Notes: a model not told the origin generated them from the letters alone. A stretch of DNA of 64,000 bases from Locusta migratoria (GCA_026315105.1 CM048750.1:170714549-170778548), one strand, 5' to 3'. Positions 42,891-53,672 are shown, counted from the stretch's first letter. Program-made: numbers and translations.

Positions 42891-42892
42891 TA

Positions 42893-43325
42893 TTTGGTAT
42901 ACTGCTGTGCATTTTGGGATCCACACTAGGTAGGACTGACGGACGATGTAGAGAAAGTTCAGAGAAGGGCAGCTCGTTCTGTATTATCGCGGTATAGGAG
43001 AGAGAGTGTCACGGAAATGATGCACGAATTGTAATGGAAATCAATTTTTAAAAAAATTAAAAATGGCGAAATTTCTTTCACCAACTTTGTCTTCCGAATG
43101 CGAACATATTTTGTTAGCATCCACCTACATAGGGAGACATGGTCATTATAATAAATTAAGAGAAATCAGACTGAAAACTGAAATATTTGTGTGTTCATTT
43201 TTCCCGCGAGCTAGAGAATGTAGCTGTAGAGAAATATAATAAAAGCGATTCTATGAACCCTCTACTATGGACTTCAATGTGACTTTCATAATATCTACGT
43301 AGATGTATATGAAGTAGATGCAGAT
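42893..43325 (+). pseudogene. LINE 3' fragment, jockey/CR1-like
   Basis: Plus strand copy of the 57945-60548 family: the WDPH...GLTDDVEKVQRRAARSVLSRYR-type region near 42920-43010, then HILLAST and the 3' tail near 43300 (TACGTAGATG). Frameshifted. Confidence 0.7.
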
Positions 43326-43386
43326 GCAAATATATTAATTGCTAGGCTTGGAGTGTCATTTCAATGTAGGGTAATTAAAAAAAATC

Positions 43387-43776
43387 ATATGTTTGTAAAT
43401 CTATGGGAAATAAGTACCCTGGTCATCAATCAAATGTTGTAATTCTATCGGACCAACTGCGTGGTCATCAGTCCGTAGCTTGCAAACTACTTAAACCTAG
43501 GTAAACTAAGCTAAGGACAACACACACACCCATGCCCCAGGGAGGACGCGAACCTCCATGGCGAGCAACCGCGCGCTCCGCAGCGAGACGCTTTAGACCG
43601 CTCGGCTACTCCACCGCGGCCGTCATCAGTCCATAGGCTTACAAACTACTTAAACTAACTTATGCTAAAGACAACAAATACACCTATGCCCGATGGAGGA
43701 CTCGAACCTCCGTCGGCGAGCAGTGGCGCGCTCTACAGCTAGGCGCCTTGGAACGCTCGGCCACTCTACTGCGGCT
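43387..43776 (-). mobile_element. Nested SINEs (type B inside type B)
   Basis: A minus-strand SINE (43387-43431 and 43632-43776) contains a second minus-strand SINE (43432-43621). The duplications are GTCATCAATC (43422-43431) and GTCATCAGTC (43622-43631), 10 bp with one mismatch. The outer copy has lost part of its tail. Confidence 0.85.
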
Positions 43777-44440
43777 TATTCTAAAAGCGCGCCTACTTGT
43801 TATATTAGACTACGAACTTTTTGTTTTAGAACACATCAACATCAACATCGTAAACATCACATCTTACGAATCAAGGTATGTTGAATGGTGTTCGACATAC
43901 GAGCTCTACTGCGCTGATGTGCAAGAACTCTGGATTTCGCCGACGACTCGTCTTTCTCGTTTAAATAACGGATAGAATGGGGTTTATTGACGGATACCCA
44001 TGATTTAAGAGTACCTTAAAGAAACAAGTCACAAGGAGTAGTTAAGTCGCATGACCTTATTGTCATGGCTGGTCATCATTACGCGATATGAGGCGACGAG
44101 GGAATCACTCTGGAAGGAATAATGTATTTGATTTCTGGAAGTCCTCTTAAATAGTTAACTACATTATCTTATGCTCATAACATGCCCCTTTTATTATTAT
44201 TATTATTTGAATCGCAGTATTGTGTAAAAATAAATAAATAAATAAAAAGGAAATGTACGCAAGATTAATTTACGTATACCTAAGAATTAATCTGAATCCG
44301 AATTGGAACTATATAGTTGGCACTTCCGAAGTAAGTTTTGAACTGGTCACTAATAACAGTGTTAATTCAAAAATGAAATGTATTTGGTAGAAAAACCAAC
44401 AATGAATATAAGATGCAATTATTATTTGCCTACAAAAAAA
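43777..44440. other. No gene recognised
   Basis: Includes a short (ATT)n and (AAAT)n patch at 44193-44250. Confidence 0.45.
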
Positions 44441-44442
44441 GA

Positions 44443-44632
44443 ATGTTCAAGTGTTTGTAAGGTTTATGGGACTTAACTGTGGGGTCATCAGTCCCTAAAC
44501 TTACAAACTACTTATGAACTATTTTATACTAAAGACGGCACAAACATTCTTGCCCGAGGGGGAATTCGACCCCCCGACGGGGAACGGCTTCGCGCATTGT
44601 AGCACAACGCCTCAATGCGCTCCGCCGCGGCT
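44443..44632 (-). mobile_element. SINE, variant head with type-A tail
   Basis: Minus strand; tail and linker match type A, but the head between the B-box (GGGTCGAATTCCCC) and GCCGCGG differs (GCGCATTGAGGCGTTGTG). Duplication uncertain. Confidence 0.75.
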
Positions 44633-45385
44633 TTTTACCTACTTTGTCGTGTTTAATAGTTCGTATCTTTAAACTAAAGACAATATTTTGACGCAAAAAG
44701 ATTTACATGTAGGTACATTTTACTTCAAAGGCAGTTTTCACCTTCCTTATTTCCGGTAGCTGGGTTGTTTTTGAAAAACTAAATACCGTAAATGCATCTA
44801 CTTTCAAAAACTTTTCAGTAGCAAGCATCAGAAAATTCTTTTCCATTGTTTGATACAAGTTGTAAATGCGTTCTCCACCACAAAAAAAAGAAAAAAAATG
44901 TACGCAGAAGAATGAGGAGAAATTTAGGAATTTTCGACAACATTATTAAAACACATATTTATTTTGTCACGTAGGCTCAACCACATAGACCGTGTATAAA
45001 ACTCTAAAATATGACGCGTTTCAAGGGTCAAGCCCTCATCATCAGGTAAAATATACAAGAATCTTACAACCCGAGATAATAATTAATAATTATGGATATA
45101 ATTAAAACACATATGCAGCTTCACCTTCTTCGTGTCATGAAACGTCACCAAGGATTCAGTCAATGACAGAGCATTTTCGATTACGTGACGCAGTCTTCAA
45201 ATTCAATGATTTTAAGGCTTAATTTCAGAAACATTACAAATGTATTGTAAGAATAATGACCGATCATGTTATCTGAATATCACCAATTGAAACCATTCTT
45301 TTAACATAGTAAAATAGCCTGTTGGATGGTTTTGCCGGGAAAATGGCAAGCAGCACCAACCTGCTGAACCAACACCGCCTACAAG
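44633..45385. other. No gene; one hammerhead-like motif
   Basis: AT-rich. 44936-45070 recalls a Penelope-like terminal region. Confidence 0.45.
45012..45047 (-). ncRNA. Hammerhead-ribozyme-like core
   Basis: Minus strand: CTGATGA, stem II AGGGC-ttga-CCCT, GAAACGCGTC. The core is complete and the ACGCGTC could be the very short stem III plus cleavage C. Stem I partner was not found by eye. Confidence 0.48.
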
Positions 45386-45488
45386 ACAAGGCCTCACAAC
45401 TGGCCATACCTACGTCAAACCAAGAGGCGGCGGCTGCAGGTTGACTGGCTGGCCTCGTAGTGGCTGGCCAGTCAACTTGCGTCCGCCG

Positions 45489-45740
45489 AGCGAGGTGGCG
45501 CGGTGGTAAGACACTGCACTCTCATTCGGAAGGATGGTGGTTCAAATCCACCTCCGGCCATCCTGATTTAGGTTTTCCGCGATTTCCCTAAATCACTCCA
45601 GGCAAATGCCGGGATGGTTCCTTTCAAAGGGCACGGCCGATTTCCTTCCATATCCTTATCCAAACATTCCGAGCGCAAACTCCGTCTCTAATGACCACGC
45701 AGTCGACGGGACGTTAAACTCCAAGCTTCCTTCCTTCCAG
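45489..45740 (+). mobile_element. tRNA-derived SINE, head type C
   Basis: Head GCGCGGTGGTAAGACACTGC with B-box TGGTTCAAATCCACC; body GGTTTTCCGCGATTTCCC, AATGCCGGGATGGTTCC, GACGGGACGTTAAAC; tail (TTCC)n. Perfect 13-bp duplications CTTGCGTCCGCCG at 45476-45488 and 45741-45753. Confidence 0.93.
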
Positions 45741-45773
45741 CTTGCGTCCGCCGCCTCTCAGTGTAACGTAGGC

Positions 45774-45960
45774 CGGCCGCGGTGGCCGAGGGTACTGAGG
45801 CGCTCCAGTCACGGTCTGCACGGCCACTACGGTCGGGGGTTCGAATCCCCCCTCGGGCATGGATATTTGTGCCGTCCTTAGTATAAGATAGTTGATAAGT
45901 AGTTTGTAAGTTAAGGGACTGATGACCCCGTAGTTAAGTCCCATAAGCTTAACAAACATT
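45774..45960 (+). mobile_element. tRNA-derived SINE, head type A
   Basis: Plus-strand copy. Duplications TGTAACGTAGGC at 45762-45773 and 45961-45972 (perfect, 12 bp). The head overlaps the duplication by the shared GGC. Confidence 0.92.
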
Positions 45961-46003
45961 TGTAACGTAGGCACGGCCACTTGTCAGGCCTTGACTTCTA
46001 AGG

Positions 46004-46353
46004 CGGTGTTGGCTGAACCCACAACTCTTGAATGTCCATGACATTGAATGAGGCCACAAAACTCAGCTATCATCACACAGTATCGTTGCCCTTAACTGCC
46101 ACAGCTTGCGCTGCCTTATCTTCAAGATAATAGAGGGCAATGGTGCTGCCCGCTGTAAAACCATGCCGTCCTGCCTCGTTATCGATGCATTTTCCTTCTT
46201 GAACTATGAGGCGATTTTCTGACCTCCTGATAACGCAGTTTTGCTGATTCACCAATGCGCCTTGTCAGTAATTTCTTTTTTTCTTTTTCTTTTTTTTTTT
46301 TTTTTAATCAGCAAATGGTTGTCCTCCTGCCGCCTTCTCAGAAAACAGACAAC
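46004..46353. other. No gene; T-rich run at 46268-46306
   Basis: The 60-codon minus frame at 46073-46255 is not recognised. Confidence 0.45.
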
Positions 46354-46365
46354 AAACTTTCGCCT

Positions 46366-46566
46366 GCCGTGGTGGAGTAGCCGAGCGGTCTAAAGCGGCT
46401 CGCTGAGGAGCGCGCGGTTGCTCGCCGTGGAGGTTTGAGTCCTCCCTGGGGCATGGGTGTGTGTGGTTGTCCTTAGGTTAGTTTATCTAAGTTTAAGTAG
46501 TCTGTAAGCTATGGACTGATGACCACGCAGTTTGGCCCGATAGATTTACAGACATTTGAACATCTG
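46366..46566 (+). mobile_element. tRNA-derived SINE, head type B
   Basis: Plus-strand copy from GCCGTGGTGGAGTAGCCGAG to CAGACATTTGAACATC. Perfect 12-bp duplications AAACTTTCGCCT at 46354-46365 and 46567-46578. Confidence 0.93.
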
Positions 46567-46735
46567 AAACTTTCGCCTCTTTACGCGATCGGCCTCTTTC
46601 AGCGGCTGCATTAACTGAATTTTAAATGGTTGGCAATGGAGATCATACAGACACTTTGAAAGGTGGTGGTCATTTTTGTCTTTCAATTTTCTTATTTCTC
46701 GCTTCATGTGTCTCTTTATTGTTTTAATTGCTTAA

Positions 46736-47040
46736 TTTTGATTTTCGTTGCATGAAATTAATTTATTTTTACGTGTTTTCTGACTTCTATATTTTGCTAT
46801 GGGTTGGGAGAATTGTCTTAGGAATCAGGTGTATTGGTTTATTTAGTTATTCTTTTTGATGTAGTGCTTCTGATTCCAAATTCTTTTCTTACCTTTTGAT
46901 TTTCGTTGCATGAAATTAATTTATTTTTACATGTTTTCTGACTTCTATATTTTGCTATGGGTTGGGAAAATTGCATTAGGAATCAGGTGTATTGGTTTAT
47001 TTTTGATGTAGTGCTTCTGATTTCAAAATCTTTCCTTACT
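46736..47040. repeat. Two-copy tandem repeat, ~155-bp unit
   Basis: GATTTTCGTTGCATGAAATT starts at 46740 and again at 46898. The two units match through GCTATGGGTTGGGA and GGAATCAGGTGTATTGG to GATGTAGTGCTTCTGATT; the second lacks about 10 bases. Confidence 0.9.
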
Positions 47041-47420
47041 GTCGAGTCGGCGTTGTAGAGCAGCGTGGGTCAGGGCTCTTGGGCGGTCGGCTAGATCACA
47101 GGAATCTGGCGTGGTGTCAGCTCCCTTCAGGGTTTCGGAGAAATCTGGCCACCCGAGGGGTCCCTATACGGCATTGGGGTGGGCCGGCCGGTTTCACACG
47201 GTGACACGACTGACCGCTGGTTACCTGCAGTTTCCGGTGTGAGCTCGCACAATGCATTACCTGTTTAGAGCGACCGGCGCCTTTATGGCGCCGCGGTATT
47301 TTTTGGCTGTGCGAGCTGGGGAGGAAAAAAATTTTATGGTTGCTAGAGGCCCTGCTTTCTTGCCGGCCCTAAACTGTCAGTAGCAGGTAGCATAGTTTCC
47401 GATTTAACAAATGGCAGTAC

Positions 47421-47813
47421 CACAGACAAATATATACAGACGGGAAACCTCCGTAAGTGCCCGGTCCTACGCTCAGGGGTGCGGGGAGGGAGGGTTTCCA
47501 GCAGTTCCGTAAGATGTCCCACGATGGTGCTGCGGTCAAAAGCAGCTCTTTAAACTGGCCAGAGCAGGCGGCAAGTAGCGGCTGTCCCCACCACTACATC
47601 CCCTCAAACGCCAGCAAGCCGGACTCAGCCGTGGCCTCGTGGCAGGTGGCACAAGCTCTTCCCTCAGCCTCCCCTCCACACTAACCTCTGATGTGCGAGA
47701 GGCACCCTAAGCCAGGGAATGGCCTGACACCTGCTAGCATCTTACGGAACTACGAGGGAAGCATAGGACAGTGGTTTAGGGGGGTGCTTCTCCTCTGTAT
47801 GTCTTACTCTGTG
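47421..47813 (+). mobile_element. 393-bp TIR element with 7-bp duplication, copy 1
   Basis: Begins CACAGACAAATATATACAG and ends ATGTCTTACTCTGTG. Flanked by GCAGTAC at 47414-47420 and 47814-47820. Internal inverted repeats GTTCCGTAAGATG (47504-47516) and CATCTTACGGAAC (47738-47750). GC-rich centre without a convincing gene. The same element lies inverted at 51352-51744 with equal length. Confidence 0.85.
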
Positions 47814-47820
47814 GCAGTAC

Positions 47821-48659
47821 GCTTAAAGTTTGCGTCTCTGTGAAGTAAAATCTGTCGGGCAAAGCAGGACAGTGTCGCCAGCAGTAGTAAAAATAGGCGC
47901 CAAGATGCCGACTAGTGATAGTTCGCAAAGAATTTCCTAGTACTAAAAGGGTGTACGTGACTTGGCGTGAGAAAGCTGTGTGTGTATGGAGGAAGTTAAA
48001 GAGCCATTGTCGGCAAACTCCACGATTGGCTGTCGTTGCTAATTTTTCTGAATTTTGTTGTATGCAACTCCCGTCCATGCATTCTGATTGGGTAGACCAT
48101 TAGCGGGTCGATAAGATTGGCTCTGACGAGTAAGGCATGGCCACTTGCTCGGGTGGATCTGGGCTGTTAAGATGAGATTTTAGTTTGTGAATGGGACTTT
48201 GTGAGGTTTGAAAGCAGTACATATTTGCTCAACTGTTGACTTACTAGGCCTAACACAGTTGCAGATTTTATTTCAGAATTTACTCCCTTAGCCTTTGAAG
48301 ATCCTTCTTCTCCACAAGGCAGTGGTTTCCTTCTTATTTAATCCCCAGTAAGGAGGGTTGCCTCTTCTGCCAGCTACGCCATACCAAAGTATTCTTCTCC
48401 ACCGCAGCTGCCATTAAGGTCTTCGCCCGTAACCATAGGCATGGGTTTTGTGGGTATACTGAAGTGGAGGGAATAGCAGGGAAAAGGGACATGGTGAGGA
48501 TAGGTTCAGGTCAGGATAAAGGAACGATAGGCCGTTGTGTGACACACTTAGTCTGGCTCCTCCCCCTCGGCCTGTCCAGCTTGGGTGACCCTTCTGGCAG
48601 CTAAGCTAGCACCGGCATAGCCCTCAGGATTCAGAGCACACAAGCCTCCAAACCCTCAC
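47821..48659. other. No gene recognised
   Basis: Possibly the upstream, decayed part of the RTE-like tail that follows, but no RT motif is visible. Confidence 0.4.
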
Positions 48660-49000
48660 GGACACTGATGTGAATAGAAAAGTAACTGATATTGAGTTTC
48701 CTGTCACCAGCATCATAAGGAAACGTAGGTTTCAGTGGTATGGGCACTTAATGAGAATGAATAGTGGAAGACCTGCTAAAAAGTATTTCAACCTCAACCT
48801 CATAGGAAGAAGACCTCGGGGAAGACCAAGAAAACGCTGGATAGAGACTGTAAGATCAGATGTGGAGGAGAAAGGACACATATGGGAAGACATTCTGGAA
48901 CAGAAGATGTATGAAGACAGAAGGAGATGGCGAGCACTTGTACACCACACCCGGGAAACTGGAGGTGGAAACTGGTGATGATGATGATGATGATGATGAT
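48660..49000 (+). pseudogene. RTE/CR1-like LINE C-terminus with (GAT)n tail
   Basis: An open frame of 102 codons (48670-48978) encodes IIRKRRFQWYGHLMRM, RPRGRPRKRWIETV and YEDRRRWRALVHHT, the C-terminal signature of RTE-type ORF2 proteins. It ends in a (GAT)n tail (48975-49001). Upstream RT is absent, i.e. 5'-truncated. Confidence 0.75.
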
Positions 49001-49251
49001 GACTCTGTGAGGCTCCACCGCTGAGAACAGTAGCCTCCGCTATTGCGCGCATCGTATCGTTGTCAAGTTGGATACCACAGTTGCGGTTTTTTGTGTATCC
49101 GTTTTCAGAGTGTGGTTTCGCTGGGTGCGACCACACTTCAGCAATTTGTTGTTGCTTTATTATTATAGTATTTTCGCGGATAGAATCCACAGCTGCTGCA
49201 CCAGACCTCTGACACCGACGCCACTGCAGCACGACCGTCACCCCATGTTTA

Positions 49252-49451
49252 AATGTTCAAATGTCTGTCAATCTATCGGACCAAACTGCGTGGTCATCAG
49301 TCCGTAGCTTGCAAACTACTTAAACCTAGATAAACTAACCTAAGGACAACACACACACCCATGCCCCAGGGAGGACTCGAACTTCCACGGCGAGCAACCG
49401 CGCGCTCCGCAGCGTGGCGCTTTAGACCGCTCGGCTACTCCACCGTGGCAA
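49252..49451 (-). mobile_element. tRNA-derived SINE, head type B
   Basis: Minus-strand copy; perfect 10-bp duplications CCCATGTTTA at 49242-49251 and 49452-49461. Confidence 0.92.
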
Positions 49452-49461
49452 CCCATGTTTA

Positions 49462-50228
49462 GTATAGTATTTGCTTGCGCTGCTCCAGTGCTGGTTAGGA
49501 TTCAGCTCCTCGTTTCTAATGGGATCATTTGCTGAAGCTACCTTCTTTCTTTTCATTCGGCGTGGGACGAGATAACGAGGTCTATTTCTGTATTGACTTT
49601 CAATGATAGACTCCTAAACGATATAGCCAATCATTTGAATTAATTTTCAATTTTATTTGTATGAGTGTATATTTCAGTTTTAGAGCTATTTGGAGAACTC
49701 ATTTAATTAAAATTTTTTGCAATCAGAGTGTGACACCTAGTCACATACTGTATTTAGTTAGGTTGTACACATTTGCCAATATATGTCATTTTTACCAATT
49801 TTGTATAATCTTATTTCTCTAACACCAGTCACCATTTTGGAGGGAAAATAGTTTCTTTCTATTGGCAGTATGGGGAATGATCTCATTATCTTTTCATAAT
49901 TTGATTCATGATAGAAATTATCGTTATTATTATTTTTTGGCTTTGCTCTGGTACGCCAATGTTCAGTTAGGTCAGGAATATATTTTCTATGTTTTGTAAA
50001 ACATAGTTGCGATCCAAATTTATCAGATCTATAAATATATAGTTTATTCTATCTCATATCATTTGCATATTTAATTAATTAGTTATATCACGTTCAAGCG
50101 TACTTTGCCATTAAATTCGTATATATAATGCTACAAATGGCTCAAGTCACGTTGGGTCTACGATACACCTTACAACTTCTTGGGAAAGCGAAGGCCCGAT
50201 TTCACTGTACTAACAGCCACACAGTCAC
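49462..50228. other. No gene recognised
   Basis: AT-rich, unassigned. Confidence 0.5.
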
Positions 50229-50237
50229 GAACCATGG

Positions 50238-50651
50238 GGCCGTGGTGGAGCAGCCGAGTGGTCTAAAGCATCTCGCTGCAGAGCGCGCAGTTGCTCACCG
50301 TGGAGGTTCGAGTCCTCCAAAACAAATGTTCAAATGTTTGTTAAGCTTATGGGACTTAACTACGGGGTCATCAGTCCCTAAACTTACAAACTACTTATCA
50401 ACTACTTACGAACTAGGACGGCACAAATATCCATGCCCGAGGGGGGATTCAAACCCCCGACCGTAGTGGCAGTGCAGACTGTGACTGAAGCACCTCAGTC
50501 CCCTCGGCCACCGCGGCCGGCTTGAGTCCTCCCTGGGGAATGGGTGTGTGTGTGTTGTCCTTAGGTTAGTTTACCTAGATTTAAGTAGTTTGTAAGCTAC
50601 GGACTGATGACCACGCAGTTTGGTCCAATAGAATTACAAACATTTTTTGAT
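50238..50651 (+). mobile_element. Type B SINE containing an inverted type A SINE
   Basis: The plus-strand host SINE (50238-50318 and 50533-50651) has perfect 9-bp duplications GAACCATGG (50229-50237, 50652-50660). It is split in its B-box by a minus-strand SINE (next entry). Confidence 0.92.
50319..50521 (-). mobile_element. tRNA-derived SINE, head type A, guest
   Basis: Minus strand from CAAATGTTTGTTAAGC to GCGGCCGGC. Duplications TCGAGTCCTCC (50308-50318) and TTGAGTCCTCC (50522-50532), one mismatch. Confidence 0.9.
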
Positions 50652-50699
50652 GAACCATGGTAATGTTCTGCTATGACAACACCCTTGGCTTCTTGAATC

Positions 50700-50893
50700 A
50701 AATGTTCAAATGCTTGTAAATCTACTCTGGTTATCAGTCCCTAGACTTACAAACTACTTACACTAAGTTAAACTAACCGAAGGACAACCACACACACATC
50801 CGTGCCCAAGGAAGGACTCGAACCCCTAACGGCAAGCAACTGCATTCTCCGCAGCAAGGCGCCTTAGAACGCTCGGCCAATCCACTGCTGCTA
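50700..50893 (-). mobile_element. SINE, type B, diverged
   Basis: Minus-strand order tail-linker-head with B-box GGTTCGAGTCC (inverted) and A-box TTGGCCGAGCG. Duplications not clear; an older copy. Confidence 0.8.
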
Positions 50894-50957
50894 ATGAATG
50901 AGTTTCAATGGACATTTTCATGAATGTTGATATATTTGGTACTTAATTTCCCTCTAG

Positions 50958-52100
50958 AATCTACATCTACATCCATACTCCGCAACGCCTTACGGTGTGT
51001 GGCGGGGGGTACTTATATTCCAGTCACGCATGGTACGAGGGAAAATTATTGCCAGCATGCCTACGTGTGAGCCTACACTCTCTGATCTGTTGTGGTTGCT
51101 TCGCGAGATATGGTAGGAGGAAGCAACATTTTGATTGACTCATCATGAAACGTACGCTCATAGAATTTTGAAAGAAGCTCATACCGCGATGCAGAACGTA
51201 TCTGTTCCAGCGTCTGCCACTGGAGTTTCTTAATCATCTCCGTGAAGCTTTCAAGATTACTAAATGAGCCAGTAACGAATGTTCTGCTGTCCGTTGGATA
51301 CCCTTTATTTCCTGCCCCACCTGGTACGGATCCCACACTCATGAGCAATACCACAGAGTAACATATACAGTGAAGCAGCCTCCCCTAAACCACTGTCCTA
51401 AGCTCCCCTCGTAGTTCCGTAAGATGCTAGCAGGTGTCAGGCCGCGCCCTGGCTTAGGGTGCCTCTCGCACATCAGAGGGTAGCGTGGAGGGGAGGCTGA
51501 GGGGAGAGCTCGTGCCGCCTGCCACGAGACCACGGCTGTGTCCGGCTTGCTAGCGTTTGAGGGGAGGTGGTGGTGGGGACAGCCGCTACCTGCCGCCTGC
51601 TCTGGCCAGTTTAAAGGGCTGCTTCTGACCGCAGCGCCATCATGGGACATCTTACGGAACTGCTTAAAAAAAAAACCGCACCGCACCCCTGAGCGTAGGA
51701 CCGGGCCCTTATGGAGGTTTCCCGTCTGTATATATTTGTCTGTGGCAATACTCAAGCGCTGGCCCAAAGACAGTTTTGTAACCTATCTCCTTTACTGATG
51801 GACTTCACATTCTGCGGATTCTTGCAATGAATCTCGGTCTGGCATCTGCCTTACCTAAGACTCATTTTATATGGTCGTTCCATTCCAAATGATCTCCTAC
51901 GTCTACTCGCAGATATCTAAAGGAAGTAACTGCTTCCAGTGTTTGTCCTGCTTTGTGTAGTTATATAATGAAGGATTTTTCTTGTAAAAGCAGAACTTTA
52001 CACTTGTTTATGTCGAGGTTCAGTTGCTAGTCCATGCACCATGCGTCGATACGTTCCAACCTCTTGCATTTCAGTACCCTCTTCCAGTGTAGCGACTTGC
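50958..52100 (-). pseudogene. Jockey/CR1-like LINE fragment split by a 393-bp element
   Basis: Minus strand, same group as 15181-16066: 3' tail ATCTACATCTACATCC at 50958, CCGCAACGCCTTACGGTGTG 3' UTR, then FVTGSFSNLESFTEMI and LQWQTLEQIRSASRYELL (about 51280-51180), the SVGSVPGGAG-frame shadow of WDPYQVG, and after the insertion the earlier YLRVDVGDHLEWNDHIK-like part to about 52030. Frameshifted. Confidence 0.75.
51352..51744 (-). mobile_element. 393-bp TIR element with 7-bp duplication, copy 2
   Basis: Reverse orientation relative to 47421-47813, equal length. Flanked by GCAATAC at 51345-51351 and 51745-51751. The empty site is inferable from related LINEs, which carry a single GTATTGC/GTACTGC at this point (compare 15628-15640), so the 7 bp are a true target duplication. 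Confidence 0.88.
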
Positions 52101-52152
52101 TGATAACCTACAACCTCATCCGGAAAGTGCCTCACTGAACCTCACTTATATA

Positions 52153-53245
52153 CCAGGTATGTGCACAAAGTAAGTTCCGTTTGGTTATATAAAAGAAACG
52201 TGTACAGATACAGAAAAAAATACATTTATTGTACAAAAATCTATAACTGTTAAACTTCTTTTTACATAGCTTCCGAAATTTTGTAGGCACTTGTCATAGC
52301 GTGGCACAAGTTGTTGTATGCCTTCTTCGTAGAAGGTTGCCGCTGCGTATTCAACCATTTGGTAACATGTTCTTTCAGTTCGTCATCATGGCTGAAGTGT
52401 TGACCACAAAGGACAGAGTTTACGTGTAAGAAGAGATGCCAAAAACTAAGTGCACTGCCCAATCGTTATTTTGTGTGTGTTTCAAAGTAAGAATTTTGGG
52501 TATCCCACGGGAGCAAAGTTTCCGAAATTTTAGTTTTTCAGTAAAAAATTAATGAATTATTTATCGCGAGATTTGCGGAACTTCCACAGCAAGCGCACTA
52601 TGTGTAAACTTACGGTTGTGCCTAATCTCTTCAGTTGTGTGAAGCCGCACGGAAGTAGCCGAGTGGTCTGGCGCGACACGTTGCGGATTCCATGGCCTCC
52701 CGCGTCGGAGGTTCGAATCCTCCCTCGGGCATGGATGTGTGTGCTGTCTTTAGTATTAGGTAGTTCATAAGTAGTTTGTAAGTTTAGGGACTGATCACCC
52801 CACAGTTAAGTCCCATACGCTTTACAAACATTTGAAACTTTTTTTTTTAGTTCGTGAACCGGTTGATCAGTTACCACAGATGGGCGTCCACTTCGTTCTT
52901 CATCGTGCACTTGATCACGTTCTTCATTGAACCCATCTTCTAACCATTGAATCACTCATAGCATTTTATTCATAACCTCGCAATTTGTCAATGAATTTCC
53001 TATGATTTAACTTTCTTTGCATTTAGAAAACGAACTACAGATCTGATTTCACACTCGGCGACATTTTCAATTACGACTGACATCATAAAGAATCACTACA
53101 AAGCACACATCGACAGCAGCGATCTGAAAATGGCGTACATGTCTTCTCCTTGAGTCAGAGTAACTGCCGCGCATGTTCGGAACTGCGTTCTTAGCGCTGC
53201 CGCGGATAGAAACAGAAACGGAACTTTCTTTGTGGACGACCCTCG
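52153..53245 (-). mobile_element. Mariner-like element, internally deleted, with SINE
   Basis: Ends CCAGGTATGTGCACAAAG (52153) and inverted CGAGGGTCGTCCACAAAG (53245), sharing CACAAAG(T/A)AAGTTCCGTTT. TA duplications at 52151-52152 and 53246-53247. Minus-strand N-terminal transposase remnant (CEIRSVVRFLNAKKV, about 53030) and C-terminal remnant (HFSHDDELKEHVTKWLNTQ, about 52400) survive; the catalytic centre is deleted and a SINE occupies the middle. Confidence 0.85.
52645..52845 (+). mobile_element. SINE with Leu/Ser-tRNA-like head and type-A tail
   Basis: Head GTAGCCGAGTGGTCTGGCGC with B-box GGAGGTTCGAATCCTCC, then CGGGCATGGATGTGTGTGC and the type-A tail ending TTTGAAACTTTTTTTTTT. Duplication not clear. 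It joins a head unlike type A to the shared tail. Confidence 0.82.
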
Positions 53246-53500
53246 TATATTGTGAAAAGAGCTTTTTTCCAATCCTTGAGAACACTTTGTTTCTCGATAG
53301 ACCTTCGGTACACTGCTGCTAGAAGGGAGGCAAATTACTTCGTATACTCCGAGTAAAATCTAATTAGTATCCAATCTGGTCTACCGTCCTTCCTCTGTTG
53401 AGCGAGTTCAGTTGCTATTCTGTCTCTCTGACACTTATTTAAATATCTGCCATTTGTCGTTCCTGCGATGGTTTAAAGGAGGAACTACAGAGCAATCTTC
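53246..53500. other. No gene recognised
   Basis: Short unassigned gap between the mariner-like element and the LINE. Confidence 0.4.
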
Positions 53501-53672
53501 CTCTTTTTTTTTCTGTTCCATATGACCCACTTGAGGAGTAAGACTCCATGGTCATGGAACAAGTCAATACATTGTTACACAAGAATGGTAATAGAAAAAA
53601 TTTAAGTAGTCCTTTGCACACGACAATCTTAAGACAAAGTGAAAAGAATCAATAAAGAAAAACTGAATTAGC

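Larger units (their letters stand above)
45386..46003. mobile_element. Fold-back element hit by two SINEs
   Basis: Left end CAAGGCCTCACAACTGGCC (about 45388) is inverted at the right end (GGCCACTTGTCAGGCCTTG, about 45975-45995). Inner arms GGCGGCGG...GTTGACTGGC and GCCAGTCAAC...GTCCGCCGCC pair as well. SINEs at 45489-45740 and 45774-45960 lie in the right arm. The ends match the 17397-17951 locus, so it is the same family. Without SINEs it is about 165 bp. Confidence 0.75.

Noticed and set aside
47457..47684. Pro/Ser-rich frames inside the 393-bp element (also 51339-51767)
   Set aside because: Frame is not preserved identically between the two copies and continues beyond the element in one; coincidental GC-rich frame.
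48732..49241. 169-codon minus-strand frame with poly-His
   Set aside because: Antisense of the RTE C-terminus and its (GAT)n tail.
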